A stretch of 64,000 bases of DNA from Limnoperna fortunei (taxonomy: Eukaryota; Mollusca; Bivalvia; Mytilida; Modiolidae). The notes beneath the pieces are model-generated. The model was not told where the DNA came from. It saw nothing but the letters and a program-made list of their open reading frames with translations, and searched no databases. Location: assembly GCA_944474755.1 (NCBI GenBank), contig OX104124.1:29114452-29178451 (forward strand), written 5' to 3'. A program made the translations under genes and the position numbers. Below are positions 39,455-51,177 of the stretch, in pieces. Each line of letters begins with the position of its first letter. Positions within the stretch are counted from its first letter, which is position 1.

Positions 39455-40453
39455 TAGCACCAAAGCATAACAATATATATATTGCACTAAAGCGTAGCAC
39501 TAATGCATAGCAGTATATACATAGCCATAAAGCATAACAGTATATATATTGCACTAAAGCGTAGCACTAATGCATAGCAGTATATATATTGCACTAAAGC
39601 GTAGCACTAATGCATAGCAGTATATATATTGCACTAAAGCGTAGCACTAATGCATAGCAGTATATATATTGCACTAAAGCATAGCTCTAATGCCTAGCAG
39701 TATAAACATAGCCATGAAGCATAACAGTAGATATATTGCACTAAAGCGTAGCACTAATGCATAGCAGTATATACATAGCCATAAAGCATAACAGTAGATA
39801 TATTGCACTAAAGCGTAGCACTAATGCATAGCAGTATATATATTGCACTAAAGCCTAGCACTAATGCATAGCAGTATATATATTGCACTAAAGCGTAGCA
39901 CTAATGCATAGCAGTATAAACATAGCCATAAAGCATAACAGTATATATATTGCACTAAAGCGTAGCACTAATGCATAGCAGTATATACATAGCCATGCAG
40001 CATAACAGTATATGTATTGCACTAAAGCGTAGCACTAATGCATAGCAGTATATACATAGCCATAAAGCATAACAGTAGATATATTGCACTAAAGCGTAGC
40101 ACTAATGCATAGCAGTATATATATTGCACTAAAGCGTAGCACTAATGCATAGCAGTATAAACATAGCCATAAAGCATAGCAGTATATATATTGCACTAAA
40201 GCGTTGCACTAATGCATAGCAGTATAAACATAGCCATAAAGCATAGCAGTATATATATTGCACCAAAGCGTAGCACTAATGCATAGCAGTATATACATAG
40301 CCATGCAGCATAACAGTATATATATTGCACTAAAGCGTAGCACTAATGCATAGCAGTATATACATAGCCATAAAGCATAACAGTATAGATATTGCACTAA
40401 AGCGTAGCACTAATGCATAGCAGTATAAACATAGCCATAAAGCATAACAGTAT
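39455..40453. repeat. Satellite of mixed 40-bp and 27-bp units, left block
   Basis: The 40-bp unit is GTATATATATTGCACTAAAG plus CGTAGCACTAATGCATAGCA. The 27-bp unit is GTATATACATAGCCATAAAG plus CATAACA. They alternate irregularly over about 1 kb with high identity. Because 27 is a multiple of 3, minus-strand frames stay open for a while; these are not genes. Confidence 0.95.
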
Positions 40454-40862
40454 TTATTACATTTCGTAATTTTAGTTTCCGTTTAAACAATGTATCTTTC
40501 ACTAACCCATATTTTATGATATTGCACGATTGTGACGTTTTAACTATTAGTGATATTGCACGGCTGGCCATTTTAGTACAAGAATGACATCTAAAAATTG
40601 ATTAGCCGTGCAATATCACTAGTAATCAAAGATTAGCCGTGCAATATCACTTGTAATCAAAACGTCAGTCGTGCAATATCACAATATGTTAATGTTTTTT
40701 TTTTAAATATTCACTTAAAATTGTTTTCTGCAGCAAAATATCGACAAAATTTAACACTTAAAATCATATAGTGACAATGATAACAAAATGCATGATTATA
40801 AATTCTTGTGTATAAAACAAATTATTAAGGATATTGAAAAATGTACAGTGAAATGAAATAAA

Positions 40863-41007
40863 ACAATTATGGCAGCTCAGTGCATGCGATATCATGTTTT
40901 ATGGAACACTTAAAAGGAATATCAACCTCGGCCGTTGGCCTCGGTCGATATGTCTTTTAAGTGTTCCATAAAACATGATATCGCATGCACTGAGCTGCCA
41001 TAATTGT
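40863..41007. repeat. Long palindrome, apex CCTCGGCCGTTGGCCTCGG
   Basis: ACAATTATGGCAGCTCAGTG at the left is matched exactly by CACTGAGCTGCCATAATTGT at the right. The stem is about 60 bp and nearly perfect. The apex ATCAACCTCGGCCGTTGGCC, TCGGTCGATAT sits at about 40920-40951. Confidence 0.95.
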
Positions 41008-41375
41008 ATATTATTACATTTCGTAATTTTTCTTTCCATTTAAACAATGTATCTTTCACTAACCCATATTTTATGATATTGCACGATGGTGACGTTTTAA
41101 TTACAAGTGATATTGCACGGCTGGCCATTTTGGTACAAGAATGACATCTAAAAATTGATTAGCCGTGCAATATCACTAGTAATCAAAGATTAGCCGTGCA
41201 ATATCACTTGTAATCAAAATGTCAGTCGTGCAATATCACAATATGTTAATGTTTTTGAAATATTCACTTAAAATTGTTTTCTGCAGCAAAATAATGACAA
41301 AATTTAACACTAAAAATCATATAGTGACCATGATAACAAAATGCCAGATTATAAATTCTTGTGTATAAAACAAAT

Positions 41376-41600
41376 TTTTAAGGAGGAGGGCAAATGTACA
41401 TTGAAATGAAATAAAACAATTATGGCAGCTCAGTGCATGCGATATCATGTTTTATGGAACACTTAAAAGGAATATCAACCTCGGCCGTTGGCCTCGGTCG
41501 ATATGTCTTTTAAGTGTTCCATAAAACATGATATCGCATGCACTGAGCTGCCATAATTGTTTTATTTCATTTCAATGTACATTTGCCCTCCTCCTTAAAA
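41376..41600. repeat. Second copy of the long palindrome, arms about 100 bp
   Basis: Same stem and apex as 40863-41007, but here the match extends outward through TGAAATGAAATAAAACAATT and AAGGAGGAGGGCAAATGTAC on the left and their inverses on the right, so the stem is almost twice as long. Confidence 0.95.
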
Positions 41601-41615
41601 TTTTTTAGATTTTTA

Positions 41616-41935
41616 AAGCGTAGCACTAATGCATAGCAGTATATACATAGCCATAAAGCATAACAGTAGATATATTGCACTAAAGCGTAGCACTAATTCA
41701 TAGCAGTATAAACATAGCCATAAAGCATAACAATATATATATTGCACTAAAGCGTAGCACTAATGCATAGCAGTATATACATAGCCCTAAAGCATTACAG
41801 TAGATATATTGCAAAGCATAGCAAGAGATGCATAGCACTATACACAGCACTACAGCAAATCAGTTGATATATGACAATATAGCATAACAGTGATACATAT
41901 CATTAGAGCATAACAGTAGATACATAACGCTATAG
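41616..41935. repeat. Satellite, middle block
   Basis: The 40-bp and 27-bp units resume directly after the foldback and become increasingly diverged (AGCATAGCAAGAGATGCATA, CATAACAGTGATACATA). Confidence 0.85.
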
Positions 41936-41939
41936 GATA

Positions 41940-42650
41940 ATATTCTAATATGACGTCCTTCAAACGCTTTGGAAACACATTATTTAAGTATTCAATAAAA
42001 TACGGCTTTTCCAGTCATTTCAAAAACCCCCGTGTGTTGATGTTTTTGCTTTAAAATGTATTTTATTACCTTTGTAAGAAAATCCATTAGATTACATGTT
42101 TTCACGATAACAAGTCCATTTTCTATTCTATGCCTTCATTGTTTAAGTCTTCCTTGAATTTAGCTACGTTGTGTTTTCAAGGGACGTTGCGTTGTTGACA
42201 ATGACGTTCAATGCAAACCGCGAGAATATACCGTTACGTATCAAAATGAAAACTCAACCGAATTTCGAATGTTGATTAATTGTGGAAAATAAGTGTCAAT
42301 TTAAATTTGCACCATTGTGGATCTAAAACAGGAGCATTCGATCGACCAAATGCGGTAAGAGGTTTTCATTTCTCACGCAAACACAGTCCCAGACACGCCA
42401 CACGGCGATTGATGTAATGAAGCATTTCATTTTGTCGTTCTTTGTTTTGACTGTTAAATTTTATTTTAAATGTTAATAAATATGTTTGTTTGTTTTTAAT
42501 TTATATTTCTTCGTTTTTTTCTACTAAGTTTTTCACGAGAAATATAATAATTTCGAAACAAGGGAGGTTCTCGGAAATCGGAAAAGCCAAAATAAACCTT
42601 TACCTAGGTAGTCGCGAAATGTAAAATTGCTGTATTTTCATATCAGAATC
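41940..42650. other. Unique-looking segment interrupting the satellite
   Basis: It starts with TATTCTAATATGACGTCCT, shared with the MITE-like end at 3634-3652. Its part 42170-42420 resembles 120-460. No gene. Confidence 0.4.
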
Positions 42651-42651
42651 G

Positions 42652-42793
42652 AAATAATGCATGGCTGCCCCAATTTTATGGATTATTTAAATATGGGTAA
42701 GCATTATATTCATGATATTTTATGAATATAATGCCTACCCATATTTAAATAATCCATAAAATTGATCAAAATTGGGGCAGCCATGAATTATTT
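42652..42793. repeat. Long palindrome with an AT-rich apex
   Basis: TGGCTGCCCCAATTTTATGG, ATTATTTAAATATGGGTA and GCATTATATTCAT on the left are inverted on the right; a 10-base insertion (TTGATCAAAA) interrupts the right arm. The stem is about 60 bp and the apex GATATTT. It has no CCTCGG apex. Confidence 0.95.
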
Positions 42794-42799
42794 CTAATG

Positions 42800-44035
42800 A
42801 TTTTACATAGCACATAATAAATTCAGTAGATACATAGCACTAAGCATATCAGTTGATGCAAAGCATACGAGTGGTACATATAACTAAAACATAACAGTAT
42901 AAACAGAGCACTAAAGCATATATAACAGCACGAAAGCATTACAGTAGATACATAACACTATAGCATAACAGTCTATTCATAGCACTAAAAGCATAACAGT
43001 AGATACGAAGCATTTCAACAAAGCAGTTGTTACATAGCACTACAGCATAACAGTAGAAACATAGCACTAACGCATATCAGTTGATACATGGCACTAAAGC
43101 ATATCAGTAGATACATGGCACTAAAGCATAACAGTAGAAACATAGCACTAACGCATATCAGTTGATACATGGCACTAAAGCATAACAGTAGAAACATAGC
43201 ACTAACGCTTATCAGTTGATACAAGGCATTAAAGCGTAACAGTAGAAACATAGCACTAACGCATACCAGTTGATACATGGCACTAAAGCATAACAGTAGA
43301 AACATAGCACTAACGCATATCAGTTGATACATAGCACTAAAGCATATCAGTAGATACATGGCACTAAAGCATAACAGTAGATACATGGCACTAAAGCATA
43401 AGTGTGCTTACAGTAGAAACATAGCACTAACGCATATCAGTTGATACATGGCACTAAAGCATAACAGTAGAAACATAGCACTAACGCTTATCAGTTGATA
43501 CAAGGCATTAAAGCGTAACAGTAGAAACATAGCACGAACGCATATCAGTTGTTACAAAGCACTAAAGCATAACAGTAGAAGCATAGCACTAACGCATATC
43601 AGTTGATACATGGTACTAAAGCATAAAAATAAATACATAACACTATAGCATGGAAGTATAGCACAAAAGCATAACTGAAATTACGTAGCACAATACTATA
43701 CCAGTAGGTACATAGCACAAAGCACATCAGTTGATGCAAAGCATTTAGTGGTACATATAAGTAAAGCATAACAGTATATACATAGCACTAAAACATAAGA
43801 GAAATATATTTCAATAAAGCATAGCAGTTTATACATAGCACAAATGCATATCAGTTGATACATAGCACCAAAGCATAAGAGTGGTACATAATACTTAAGC
43901 ATAACAGTAGGTACATAGCACTAAGCATATCAGTAGATATATAGGATTAAATCATAACATTTGATACATACCACTAAAGCATAGCAGCAGATACATACAG
44001 CGCTAGTAACAGCATTACATTAGATCATGTAGAGA
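42800..44035. repeat. Satellite, right block (54-bp dimers of 27-bp units)
   Basis: The dimer is GTAGAAACATAGCACTAACG, CATATCA, GTTGATACATGGCACTAAAG, CATAACA. It is regular between 43040 and 43620 and diverged on both sides. A minus-strand frame (43386-43030) encodes nine-residue hydrophobic repeats (MYQLICVSA, MFLLLCFSA) only because the period is a multiple of 3. Confidence 0.93.
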
Positions 44036-44165
44036 CATAACAGCCCAAAATACCAAGTTTTTGTATTATTTTTTTATTATTATGTAAGTTATTAGCGAAC
44101 ATATAAATTACGCTTCGTTGTGTTTAATGAGTTCTTACAAGACCTTTCCTTTTCTTCAACTTTCT

Positions 44166-44680
44166 CATGCCCCGTGCGGGATCCGGGTGGCTAAAAGAAT
44201 AGACCCCAGTCGCGCTAGCTTGTCGTAAAAGGCGACTGAATAGCGCCCAGTACCCCGACCGGCGTGTCAGGTCGGTTTGTCTAAAGACCGACTGGGATGT
44301 GTGCCCCAGGTGGTTGAATGGGGTACCCCTGGCAAGCTGGGGTTGTCTTGCCATAATACGGAAAACCTGACCGCAAACAATATTAGTGCACCGTGTTGGG
44401 AAAAATGCCACGTTCCTCGCACGTTAAAGAACGCTGCTGTAGTATTCGCTATGAGTAGGGATTTCGATCCCGCTACAGGAGGCTAAATTGCCCGACCCTA
44501 TCCATCCTCCCATTTGCCAGTGGCAATCTAAAATCCGTTACCCCTATTTTTCCTTGTGTCCCATCCCATTTTCATTCATCATCATTTCATGTTAATTTTA
44601 TCATCCATTTCATGTTCATCGCCTGAATATAGCTGAAATATTGCTGCTCGGGCGTTAAACACCATTAATCAATCAATCAA
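44166..44680 (+). mobile_element. Long SINE-like repeat with (AATC)n tail
   Basis: The head is CCCCGTGCGGGATCCGGGTG and GTAAAAGGCGACTGAATAGC; the middle is TTGCCATAATACGGAAAACC and CCACGTTCCTCGCACGTTAA. The end is CTGAATATAGCTGAAATATT, GCTCGGGCGTTAAACACC and ATTAATCAATCAATCAA. The middle is shared with 29212, 39130 and 63788; the tail is shared with the tRNA-derived SINEs. Confidence 0.75.
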
Positions 44681-44849
44681 CTTTCTCAACTCGTAAAACA
44701 ACTACATCAAGGGAAAAGACAGAGAATATATTGCCCCGGTGGCGTAACGAACTCTTTAGAGTCTTGTAACAAATTAGCCTTATCCATATTAATTAATACT
44801 GATGTCGAGCGATAGCGTTGAATAAAAAACGTGGGGTTATTTCTCGGCA

Positions 44850-45365
44850 TGTGATTTCTTCTATCCAAAAAACAAGATGGATTCCAACATGGAACATCGC
44901 TTAACACAGGAACCTATGGGATAAACGCACAAACCTTTCCTTATCAGTAACTATTCTCAGTACATTTTAAACTACATTTGTATGCAAAAACGAAGCTTGC
45001 ACAGTTATTTTTTGGCGATTTTAAATATAACACAGAGGCCTTGATGAATTATGATTGGCTGAAATTTCATACTTTGTTTCCCAAAACGCCACTTGGCAGA
45101 TTGATTTGCAATATATCAGAAATGTACCATAGATGGTCTTCTACAAAGTTAATGTTTGTCTCAGGACAGATTCTAAATCCAACATGGCTGCCACTATTGA
45201 ACATAGCTCAACAAAGGACTGTATGGGACAAAACATACAAACAGGTTCTTGTCAGAAACTGTCCAACAGACTGCTGCTGATTGGGATGCACCATGGCAAC
45301 ATACATAAAAACGACATCTTCTCTTAAACTTTTAGAAAAAAACATTCATGTTTCCTTAAAAGTAT
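44850..45365 (+). repeat. Dispersed relatives of the 166-bp unit of 29.7-31.2 kb
   Basis: AACACAGGAACCTATGGGAT, CCATAGATGGTCTTCTACAA, AATCCAACATGGCTGCCACT and ATCTTCTCTTAAACTTTTAG follow the order of the intron 5 array (CCTATGGGA, GGATGGTCCTCTATAAAG, AAATGGCTGCCACC, CTTCTTCTCTGAAACC). About two to three diverged units. Confidence 0.6.
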
Positions 45366-46220
45366 TTGGTAGGTAATGTGAGCGATATCGGCTCTTAAAA
45401 GCATCCGGTTTAAATAAATAATGAGCCATAATTGTCTAGTCATTAGTTTTCTCCATTTAAATAGACTGATTTTGATAGAGGTCTAAAGTGACAGGCTGAA
45501 ACTTAAGCTCACATGGGCATAGATACACCTGAAATAAAGTGCACGCACACATTGTAAAAAGAGTAATGTTGGTCGCCCAGTGATCTCCCTCCTCTCCCAT
45601 ACCATCCTCTCAAGTCAGGGGTTCTGAGTCCGCGTTCGCTCCAGAAAAAGACATCGAGCGCTTTTAAAAGACCTTTCCTTCTTCACGATAATTTTTGTGT
45701 TTAATTTCATTTATTTTTTATGTACAAGCAATGGCGTGCTGGCGTTTATGAAGCTATGCCTCTTGCGGCACTTTTAAATAGTCTTCTATAATATAGTGAC
45801 AAAGCATATTAGATCCACAATTGTTTTGACCTGCATTGCTATAACATTTCCATTGTCGACTTGCGTGATCGTTCCAGGTGCTCAAGGGCGAGAGACTTTT
45901 TTAGTCTCGATAATAGCTAAAATATTACGATTACGCATAAGCGCTGGCACCAGTATAATCTTTATTGTCATGTAAACATATGTTTGTGACAAAAACAAGT
46001 ACATAATATTGAACAAAGAAAAAAGTACAATATGAAAGTTAAACCTCATTTGCCCTCATTTTTAACGTTTTAAAAAGGAGCCAATTAGTTTCACGTGTTC
46101 CATAGACATAAGATTCAAAAGGATATAAAGATTTGTGGATTCTATTTTACAACGTAATTTATCAAATAATTCTTATCTTTTTGTTTGTTTTAATTACAAT
46201 GCAAGAGGTATATGTTGTTC
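45366..46220. other. No gene recognised
   Basis: AT-rich; no exon, only a short GAGACTTTTTTAGTCTC hairpin near 45890. Confidence 0.4.
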
Positions 46221-46224
46221 ATTT

Positions 46225-46540
46225 TCGATGTCAACTCCAATCTAAATTGACAAGGATTGCCAGTTTTTCTACCGCAGATCGGGGTTTTCTCGCTCATGAT
46301 AGGGTGCAGGTCAACTCGTACATTGACCAACTCGTTCCCTGCCAACTAGTACCTTTGCATTTTTAATCTGTACATTCTGTTCCAAATAAAAATATATACT
46401 GTATATGAGTTAAAATATATTGAAATATTTGAACCTTTAACAATTATTTTGCAGTCATTTATTTAAAAATTACATATAGAGAATTATAGCTGAAGAATGG
46501 CTGAAAATGGCGTTAAACATCATTCAAACCAACACACGGC
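46225..46540 (+). mobile_element. SINE interrupted by a tandem-word element
   Basis: Left SINE part: AATTGACAAGGATTGCCAGT and TCGGGGTTTTCTCGCTC. Right SINE part: TTATAGCTGAAGAATGGCTG and GGCGTTAAACATCATTCAAA. Between them, about 46297-46485, is GGGTGCAGGTCAACTCGTAC, ATTGACCAACTCGTTCCCTG, CCAACTAGTACCTTTGC and an AT-rich tail. The words match the ends of the 36.7-38.3 kb element, so it inserted into the SINE. No second inverted end is seen. Confidence 0.6.
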
Positions 46541-46669
46541 AAAAATTTATTTTCGATTATAACATGTTTTACATAGACGATCCTCTCTTGCAGTTTCAAG
46601 TATCGCCGACCCTCTCTATTTCTAGAATATGATAGCTTAAACGAAGTTTTATAAGGCACCTTCTTATAG

Positions 46670-47140
46670 AGAAGGTCGGTAGGACCTTTTACGGGACAGC
46701 GGGAAAGGCTGATTTATTAGCCGGGAATTCGGGATTTAACAAATAAAACTGCGGGAATTCGGGATTTTTACATAGCGGGATCCGGGAATGATCGTTTTAT
46801 TTCAACGGGAATACGGGATTTCTACTTAGCGGGATACGGAAAATTCATTTTATCGGGAAATCGGGAAACCAAGGTAGCTCACAAACTTTCACTTTGGTTA
46901 GTCTTCGGGTAAGTCTAAAATCAATAACAGATCATGACAAACATAAAAAATGCATGCGGCAATCACACATACATGCTTTAAAGTCACAATACGTTGCAAT
47001 TTACAGCATCATCCTTGTTCATCTACAGATCTGAGGTAAGTCGTCTGATTTTTGAACGGGAAACGGGATTGATCAATTATTTCACCGGGAAAACGGGACT
47101 TTGTATTTATTTTTACGGGAGTACGGGATGAGACCCCCTC
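46670..47140 (+). repeat. Array of spaced CGGGAATTCGGGATTT motifs
   Basis: CGGGAA(T/A)(T/A)CGGGATTT-like pairs recur every 35-50 bp between 46680 and 46870 and again between 47055 and 47135, about eight times. All are in the same orientation and the bases between are AT-rich. Comparable CCCGATTTT clusters form the subterminal region of the hAT derivative at 20.7 kb, so this may be an end of a related element. Confidence 0.6.
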
Positions 47141-47144
47141 CTAC

Positions 47145-48080
47145 CCCCCTTCTATAGACAACTTGACAGGATAAGTCTTGATCAAGACTACGTTTAAGAC
47201 TTTTGTATATTTATAAATAGCTTATTTTTTCGATCGCACAGCATAGCTATTTATCTTAGTTTCTATAGTAGTTATATATTTTTCTTCAACCATTCTCTTG
47301 ATTGGAGGTTTAATAAGGTAAACTTCATTCATATTATTGCAATTTTCTATCTTATCATACAACCAGGACAGTCTATACTTAGTACCACAAAATCGTGATA
47401 AAATCAGAGACGTGTCATTACTCTTGATATATGTGACTATTGTGTCAAGTGTCAAGATATTTTGACAGTATCAAGATAAAAGCTTCTTTTAAAATGGGAT
47501 TTATGTTCTCGGAGTGTAGTCTTGCTAAGATTGAACAGGGGGGGGGGGGGGTAATTTAAATTTCCCGCCATATTAACTTTGATAAGTCCCAACCTTTCAA
47601 ATGAACCTTTTCAAAAGAATGATTTTACGGTTATACAACTATTTCATATTTTAATAATGTAAAGATATAATAGTTAATACATTTTATTTGTTTTAATTAA
47701 AAAAAATGTATTCTATTCGAACTCGTAAGAACGGATCAGCATCTAGCAGGCGACGGCGCAAGTGGGAACCCGGTGCAAATGAGAACCTGGCCTGATGAGA
47801 ACCCAAAAGTATGACATAATACCGAAAAGATAACAAACACGTACTAAGTGTTGTTAATTGTTAATTATTACACCAAATAACTGGATTTAAATGAATAATA
47901 TTTTAATGCATTGTAAAAATGCATTTAGCTTTTGATCAAAAGTACTGACCAAGCGCATTAAGCTGTCATCCTGTCACGCATTGAACGTTTATTACTCTCT
48001 AGTTCATAATGTTCTATATTAGAACCTAGGTTTTATTGTGTTTATTTTAATATGAGATAAAGGCTTAAATATTTAAATTA
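47145..48080. other. No supported gene; one short-word cluster
   Basis: Minus frame 47455-47222 (77 codons) is not recognised and lacks splice support. A G homopolymer lies near 47540. At 47755-47808 GCGCAAGTGGGAACCC, GGTGCAAATGAGAACC and GCCTGATGAGAACCC form a three-word tandem cluster like those at 16258 and 46297. Confidence 0.4.
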
Positions 48081-48081
48081 A

Positions 48082-48192
<111 letters not shown>

Positions 48193-48469
48193 GCAGTGGA
48201 ATACAAATGAATAGCACATAAGATTCTGGATTATTTCCTTGAATTTATCAAATTTGTATATTTTTTTTCCTGTTGGAATGCTTATTTAACAATAACTATA
48301 TATGCTACTTATACAAATACTGGATAATTTGATCCTAGATTTGAAACGCGGGTTTTCATCGTAATAATACTACATGTAACTGGATATACTGTATTATGTT
48401 TTCCGGTATTTATTTTTATTTTTGTCAGAAAAATCATCCGGTCATTACTATTGACAATGACGTGATAAA

Positions 48470-48570
48470 ACACTGAGGTTGATTATTCTAGTGTCACTGT
48501 TTACAAGGTGTGCTCAACTCCTCCCCCCATAAAAAAACAATAAAACTGGACTACTTGTTATAACTCAAAA
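48470..48570 (+). mobile_element. SINE relic
   Basis: AACACTGAGGTTGATTATTC, AGTGTCACTGTTTACAAGGT and GTGCTCAACTCCTCCCCCCA, then ATAAAACTGGACTACTTG, follow the middle of the tRNA-derived SINE. Head and tail are lost. Confidence 0.55.
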
Positions 48571-48574
48571 CATG

Positions 48575-50385
48575 CTACGAATGACGAAACACACAAACAA
48601 ACTATATATAACACAATTTGTAACCGTGAAAATGACGATAAACTAAAAAAAAAAATGTTATTACTTCGGTAAGTTTAAATTGTAAATTTAGTTCAATCCG
48701 GATGAAGGGGTTGAATTGAAAGAACCATAAAAGGAGTAATCAGTTCGTTTTAATTTTTTAAGAAAAGTTTTTGCAGTTTCAATCTACAAATTTCAATCCA
48801 TCAATTCACCATAATGTAGGTAAACTTTTATACTAGTGCATTCTCGGTTTTGAAACAATACAAAAAACTAGAAAAACTTACCGTTAATAATTGATACCTC
48901 CGCTTCCCAATGGCAAGAAAGTCCATGTTTTGCTATTGGAAAATCTTAAATACCAATCAAATCAAAATGTCAAATGTTACATGGCACTATGTGACAAAGG
49001 TTCCGTAAAAGTTGCATTAAATTTACATACAGTATCGTAGGTGGAGTTGAGAATAAAGGATCGGTTAATTTCCTCAACGTCTTTTTAAAGACTAAAAGAT
49101 ATCAGAAGCTAGGTCCTCTACTTTTACGATACTTTGATGAACGACTTTCTTTTAATAAACAACCATATATTTCCCGTAAATCATTCAAATTTGGAAATGA
49201 AAAGAAACCCCAGAAACAACATCATTTTAGACTTATTCATCAAATATGACGCAAATGATCATCTATAAAAATCACACACATGTAGTACAGACGAGATTTT
49301 TTTAATTTTAAAATTATAGATTGTCCTCACTTGTCCAGCAATATTCCAGCCTCTCCTGCATACTGTGTATATATTTTTCAATAGAGCATACAGTAAGTAC
49401 ATAATCTAAAAGCCAAAAATTGCAATTGCAGAACGTTTTCCCATTTTTTAATTCATTGCATTGTAGTTGTGCTGCGATGATAATAAGATATCACAATTAC
49501 TGACTAGTGGTGTACACTGACAGTTTTAAAAGCTGGATGGTTTGGCATACCCCGAAACCTGGTTTAACCCTTCATTTTATTTGAATGCTTGTTCCAAGTC
49601 AGGGCCATCGCTTTATTATTTTTTTTATTAGTTGGCCAGTTTCTTGGACGTTTTTTGTATGGATTGTTTTTTTTTTTGACAGATTCCTTTGTTCGGTATT
49701 TTGTAATCTTATACTTAAGAACGGAACACCACAGTGTATTATGATATCTAGCTTGCCCGGCTTGCGGATACAAGCCTCCAAAATTGTTGTATGCATTTTT
49801 CGCGATATAATACCACAAACGAGCGCTTTAAATTCACACTACAGCATACTCGTTAAGAGAAGTCTTGGGAGTTAAATTTGGCGTTTTTCCCCGTTTTCCA
49901 AATTTACCCAATCATGAATTTGGGCTAAAACAATTGATTGGTTATTGACTTGTTATCGTGTTGAATATAGCAGAAATATTGCCCGTTAAAGTTTCAGTTG
50001 TAAAAATTTTCGTAAGACAGCGTAAATATGTTCCGTTAAACTAAATATGAAACATTAACTGGAGTCATTTCATATAATATATTTTATTAGTTGCACTGTC
50101 TTGTTAAAGATATAACAAATTTAAAAGTAAAAGTGAATACGTGTTTAAATATATAATCTACAACATGGCAGAATAACTTACATGCAAGAACATTATGCAA
50201 AATTAAGTATTTTGCAGAACAAGAACGGAAGATTACCAAACAAGGCACCTATCATATAACGACAGTTATCACATATTTATATGTAAAAGGTGTAATTATG
50301 CATATGTAGTAAACGCGGAAGTGACTGATACATATCTCTGCCCGGGGCAGATAACCTATATTTGCCCTGCTTTGACGTCATACGT
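48575..50385. other. No gene recognised; SINE-tail trace near 49965
   Basis: TTGAATATAGCAGAAATATT followed by GCCCGTTAAA (49961-49990) resembles the SINE tail. Open frames at 49564-49875 on both strands have no recognised motif. Confidence 0.4.
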
Positions 50386-50389
50386 TAAC

Positions 50390-50870
50390 AGATAAGGCCA
50401 TAGCGAGGTTTAGTATAGAAAATGTTTTTGGGTTTGAACGCCACTAAATAGTTTTAATTGGACGGAACGCTCGTCTGGCGTAGTAAATTTTATAACCTTG
50501 GTATCTTTGATTACATTTTATTTGCAATTCACGACTGGGCAAATGCCTCTGTTGATGGACTGTTAGTCATCGAGGGTATCACAAGCCCAAAAGTTACACG
50601 CTTCGGTGCTGATTATCATTTATTTTTTCAGTGATTTAGTCATAGCATACATTTATTGTCATTAAATTTTTGAAAATGGTTTCAATTTTAATGTTTTTCT
50701 AGTTGCAAAGTTTAGATGACCTAAACCGGATTCGGTATTTCTGTAATTATTATTATAAAAGGTCTATACAACATCTTAATTATTTGGATTTTATATGGTT
50801 TTAGTTTGAGCTCCACTGATGAGTCTTTATAAGATGAAACGTGCTACTGGCGTTCTTATTTTTTGATTAA
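50390..50870 (-). repeat. Mussel-type dispersed repeat, reverse orientation
   Basis: On the minus strand: AAGACTCATCAGTGGAGCTC (about 50825), AAGAACGCCAGTAGCACG, AAGATACCAAGGTTATAAAA and TACGCCAGACGAGCGTTCCG. These are the usual landmarks of the abundant mussel repeat (ACGCCAGACGCGCGTTTCGT, ACTCATCAGTGACGCT, quoted from memory). Same family as 5030-5720. Confidence 0.65.
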
Positions 50871-51177
50871 ATTTTTATCTAACGACAACCAAAAAGTTCC
50901 CTTTCATTGATCCCATAATGTTTACACCAAATGGAAAACTGAATAAAATATTGGCAAAATCAAGCGATGGCTTGCTATCATATGCGAACTCTATATTTTA
51001 GAAGACATTGACATTTCTGACATGAAAAAAATCTGCTGCTATGCGAAAAGAAATGAAAGAGAAAGGCAACAAAAAGACAAGCGCAGAACTCATATATAAA
51101 TCTTAATATTATTAAAAATGAATCAAATAATATTATTGTACGTTCTTTAAAATCACATCTAAATATGTCATAAATAT

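Larger units (their letters stand above)
40454..41610. mobile_element. Foldback element, two tandem copies of about 557 bp, inserted in the satellite
   Basis: Copy 1 starts TTATTACATTTCGTAATTTT at 40454 and copy 2 starts at 41011. Each has a half-element built of GATATTGCACGGCT / AGCCGTGCAATATC words (40508-40688; 41065-41245) and a long palindrome (40863-41007; 41376-41600). The satellite stops at the left edge and resumes near 41616, so the block was inserted. No coding capacity. Confidence 0.75.

Noticed and set aside
39360..40397. Minus-strand frames reading CYALWLCIYCYA repeats
   Set aside because: Satellite artefacts, as for 43030-43386.
43030..43386. 118-codon minus-strand frame with repeating hydrophobic nonapeptides
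   Set aside because: It is the satellite read in frame; the 27-bp period keeps it open without selection. There is no start context, splice sites or relatives.
44124..44486. Overlapping frames with ordinary-looking protein composition
   Set aside because: They lie inside the SINE-like repeat 44166-44680 and are shared by no gene.
47222..47455. 77-codon minus-strand frame with protein-like composition
   Set aside because: No recognised motif and no matching splice sites; insufficient support.
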